A stretch of DNA of 37,511 nt from contig JAUWBI010000031.1 in NCBI GenBank assembly GCA_030601745.1, forward strand, positions 1 through 37,511, in the 5' to 3' direction. This DNA comes from Phycisphaerae bacterium. Its GTDB lineage: Bacteria; Planctomycetota; Phycisphaerae; Sedimentisphaerales; Anaerobacaceae. A program made the position numbers and the translations under genes. The notes under the pieces are model-generated. The model was not told the DNA's origin and did no database searches. It saw nothing but the letters and a program-made list of their open reading frames with translations. Positions 35,659 to 37,511 of the stretch are shown one piece after another; position 1 is the stretch's first letter, and the number at the start of each line of letters is the position of its first letter.

Positions 35659-35697
35659 CCTTCCTTCTTGCTTTCGCAAGAAAGCAGGGAGGTGGGC
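35659..35697. repeat. Palindromic repeat family B, copy B4
   Basis: 'cttgctttcgcaagaaagca' with flanking pyrimidine and purine runs is the reverse complement of copy B3 over its core. It lies in the 411-base gap upstream of the sulfatase, inside its probable leader. The remaining gap holds no gene. Confidence 0.8.
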
Positions 35698-35744
35698 GTC
35701 TTATGGCACTCATGCCTCATTCGAATTCTCCAAATATACAACTT

Positions 35745-35773
35745 AGGATATCGTCTGGCGCTTAGTCAGTCAA
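35745..35773 (-). promoter_or_regulatory. Possible sigma70-type promoter of the sulfatase
   Basis: On the minus strand TTGACT (35773-35768) and TATCCT (35750-35745) are separated by 17 bases. The transcript would cross palindrome B4 and have a leader of about 215 bases before the GTG at 35520. Confidence 0.45.
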
Positions 35774-35931
35774 GAATTACTCCCTTAGGGGCATAGCTCT
35801 GCTTGACTTTTATTGCATTCAAAGTTGCAACGATAACTTTGCTTATGTCATAATGTTGTAAATAACCGTGTGGGCAAAGTGTCCGCAATGCATATTTTGT
35901 AAAGGTTTGTCGAAATATGTTTCCGGGATAA

Positions 35932-36963
35932 TTACCTAAAGCAATTCGCAGCAAAAACTATTGGCTCAAACATTGCCAGTTCTTTTATTGGAACAGCTCC
36001 CCATGTGGTATTTAAGTGCCCGAGCATATTACTGTTGTTCAAACTTTGAGAATATTCAGTCAGCGCCCTGGTAGCTTCTAATTTACGCCAGCCAGCGGGC
36101 CATACCCGAAAGCCTTTTTCCAGAAACATAGGTATCGATTCGTAACTGTCCCGAGCCTCGTAATGCCAATCGCAGATTATTATATCTTTGGGGATCAGGT
36201 CAATCGCTCCAGCGGTATCGTTAGCACTTGCTTCCCACTTACCGTAATCTATTTTACGGGCATCGATCAGACGGTCGCCCCACATGAGCATTTCAAGCTT
36301 ATGTTTTTCGACCAGGTGCTTGTAATAGTCATTAACAGCCTTGGCGAAAAGCTTGGCTTTATCTTTACCCTTGCAACGTGGACAGGCGTCATGACCTATA
36401 AGAAAAACTTCATCCATTCCTACATGAAAGGCATCGGCTTCAAAAGCATCTATCAACTCGTCCATAAGATTAAATATTATCAGATTGACTTCCTGATGAA
36501 GCGGACACCAGCTTCGACAATAAATCCCTTCGTTGTTGGGGTATCGGCCGGGGGTCTCATCAAATTGAGGATACTTGGCTAATAAAGGAGAAGTGTGTTC
36601 GCGCCACGACTGATGGCCTAAGCATTGGAATTGTGGGATAAGGCGAATATGATGTTTCCTGCATTCAGAAACAAGCTTTTTGATATGCTCTTTTTTGCTT
36701 GGATTGCTTGCTTGTAACTCAGGATGAGACTGATATTCATATCCGTAATTTATCTCCGCTATGATTACATTAATGCCAATATCTGCCAGCTCGCCTACAA
36801 CTTCAGTTAGCTGCTCAGTCTTGTCCTGAGTTGTCATAAGGATATGTACACCTCGCCAGGGTTGATATTGTTTTGTACCTGTGGCAGAAATAGGAAGTGC
36901 ACACGATGCGAGCAGAATCGGCGAGGTGCATATTAGCAGTATATACAATAACAATTTTCTCAT
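35932..36963 (-). CDS. GH20-like (beta-hexosaminidase family) lipoprotein
   Basis: This 343-residue lipoprotein has lipobox 'LLASC' (Cys21) and a single TIM-barrel domain. The GH20 catalytic pair appears in 'FHVGMDEVFL' (Asp184-Glu185), with 'RLIPQFQCLGHQSW' earlier and a Trp-rich late barrel ('ICDWHYEA', 'VWPAGW'). GH20 enzymes cut terminal N-acetyl-hexosamine by substrate-assisted catalysis. It is shorter than usual and lacks the N-terminal beta-domain, so activity on hexosaminides is likely but not certain. 'aaaggag' precedes the ATG. Lipid anchoring suggests it acts at the envelope, fitting the nearby sulfatases. Confidence 0.8.
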   Translation of the reverse strand: MRKLLLYILLICTSPILLASCALPISATGTKQYQPWRGVHILMTTQDKTEQLTEVVGELADIGINVIIAEINYGYEYQSHPELQASNPSKKEHIKKLVSECRKHHIRLIPQFQCLGHQSWREHTSPLLAKYPQFDETPGRYPNNEGIYCRSWCPLHQEVNLIIFNLMDELIDAFEADAFHVGMDEVFLIGHDACPRCKGKDKAKLFAKAVNDYYKHLVEKHKLEMLMWGDRLIDARKIDYGKWEASANDTAGAIDLIPKDIIICDWHYEARDSYESIPMFLEKGFRVWPAGWRKLEATRALTEYSQSLNNSNMLGHLNTTWGAVPIKELAMFEPIVFAANCFR

Positions 36964-37095
36964 AAGAAAAGCTCCTTTAGCTTAAACGGTTTTTCAAACT
37001 GTTTGGCAATTATTATACTGCAATGTAATATTCAAATGCAAGGATTTGGCTGTTGGCCTGTTGGCAGACTTGCAACGCTCCGCAGAGCAGCATAG

Positions 37096-37267
37096 GTGCC
37101 CCTTTTGAAATTGGGTTTGATTGGGTTTGTTTTCCCGGAGTCTGCTAAGTCGTTCATTTTCATAATCCTTTGTTGAATAGAAGTTTACATTCATTTTGGC
37201 TTTTCGGAAATTGGCTTTGTTTTGCATAAAAGAGCTGATTTGTAGAGGCCTCTCGACAGATGTAGAG
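37096..37267. repeat. Dispersed repeat, copy D2 (window right end)
   Basis: This is a direct repeat of the left end. 'ttggctttgttttgcata', 'agagctgatttgtagag' and 'tctcgacagatgtagag' recur in order and orientation, preceded by 'gaaattgggtttgattgg'. The remaining sequence on both sides (36964-37511) has no supported gene; the minus-strand frame 36994-37443 simply reads through the repeat. Confidence 0.75.
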
Positions 37268-37511
37268 CGGCGATAGGAGAGAGTAGAACGAGGAATTTGT
37301 GGGTCCTCTGTTTCGAGGTCAAGGAGCAACTTCTCGAGGATAAACTCCGGTTGTATGGGTTGAGTCCGGTGGCCATTGTTGAACCCTCCGAATTTAGGAT
37401 ACTGTATTGACTTTTTAATTGTTAGATATGTATTATACTTCATAGAAAGTTAGATGTCAAGTGAAATTTTGGATTGGCCACGAATTATTTTAGACGCAGA
37501 TTGACGCTGAT

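Noticed and set aside
36994..37443. A 149-codon minus-strand frame
   Set aside because: It reads through dispersed repeat D2; protein-like words come from the repeat itself and no start signal is present.

Overview
The window looks like part of a chromosome from an uncultured planctomycete, most likely class Phycisphaerae (Sedimentisphaerales-like). This is inferred from gene content: exported sulfatases, several Tat-signal Gfo/Idh/MocA oxidoreductases, DUF5060-type hydrolases, PQQ-propeller proteins, a tricorn-like S41 peptidase, and many small dispersed palindromes and simple repeats between and inside genes. I saw no transposase, integrase, rRNA, CRISPR array or phage module. One tRNA gene, Arg(ACG), is present.

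Layout. 1-731: dispersed repeat, a large stem-loop, a sigma70-type promoter and a possibly structured leader. 732-3118: a membrane-anchored TPR-like protein with long 44-residue repeats and an AT-rich membrane protein of unknown role. 3764-5293: a GH28 polygalacturonase-like enzyme. 5413-11435: a promoter followed by a one-strand operon of VTC-type polyphosphate polymerase, DUF4956 membrane protein, HlyD-like fusion protein, TolC-like outer-membrane lipoprotein and DUF3616 exported protein, with a STAS protein downstream. 12126-17230 (minus strand): three overlapping or closely spaced signalling genes. 17691-18253: small lipoprotein with a near-consensus promoter, then the tRNA. 18478-36963: an accessory carbohydrate region with a DUF5060 hydrolase, three Gfo/Idh/MocA enzymes, a sugar isomerase/epimerase, two sulfatases, a PQQ-propeller protein, a tricorn-like protease and a GH20-like enzyme. 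Most of these carry export signals. The window ends in a second copy of the repeat that opens it.

How it may work. The carbohydrate genes look like a scattered set for attacking sulfated, uronate- and hexosamine-containing glycans in the periplasm: sulfatases remove sulfate, GH28/GH20/DUF5060 proteins cut the chain, and exported oxidoreductases plus the isomerase process sugars. No SusC/D-type porin, sugar transporter or sulfatase maturase lies here. The polyphosphate operon is the best candidate for an undescribed system: an inner-membrane VTC/DUF4956 pair is encoded directly with the periplasmic and outer-membrane parts of an export conduit but without a pump.

The most striking sequence-level signal is a set of 30-60 nt palindromic repeat families. 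Several copies lie in frame inside genes, notably in the export-signal regions of three enzymes, much as Rickettsia palindromic elements do. Function calls are by reading motifs by eye; no database search was run.
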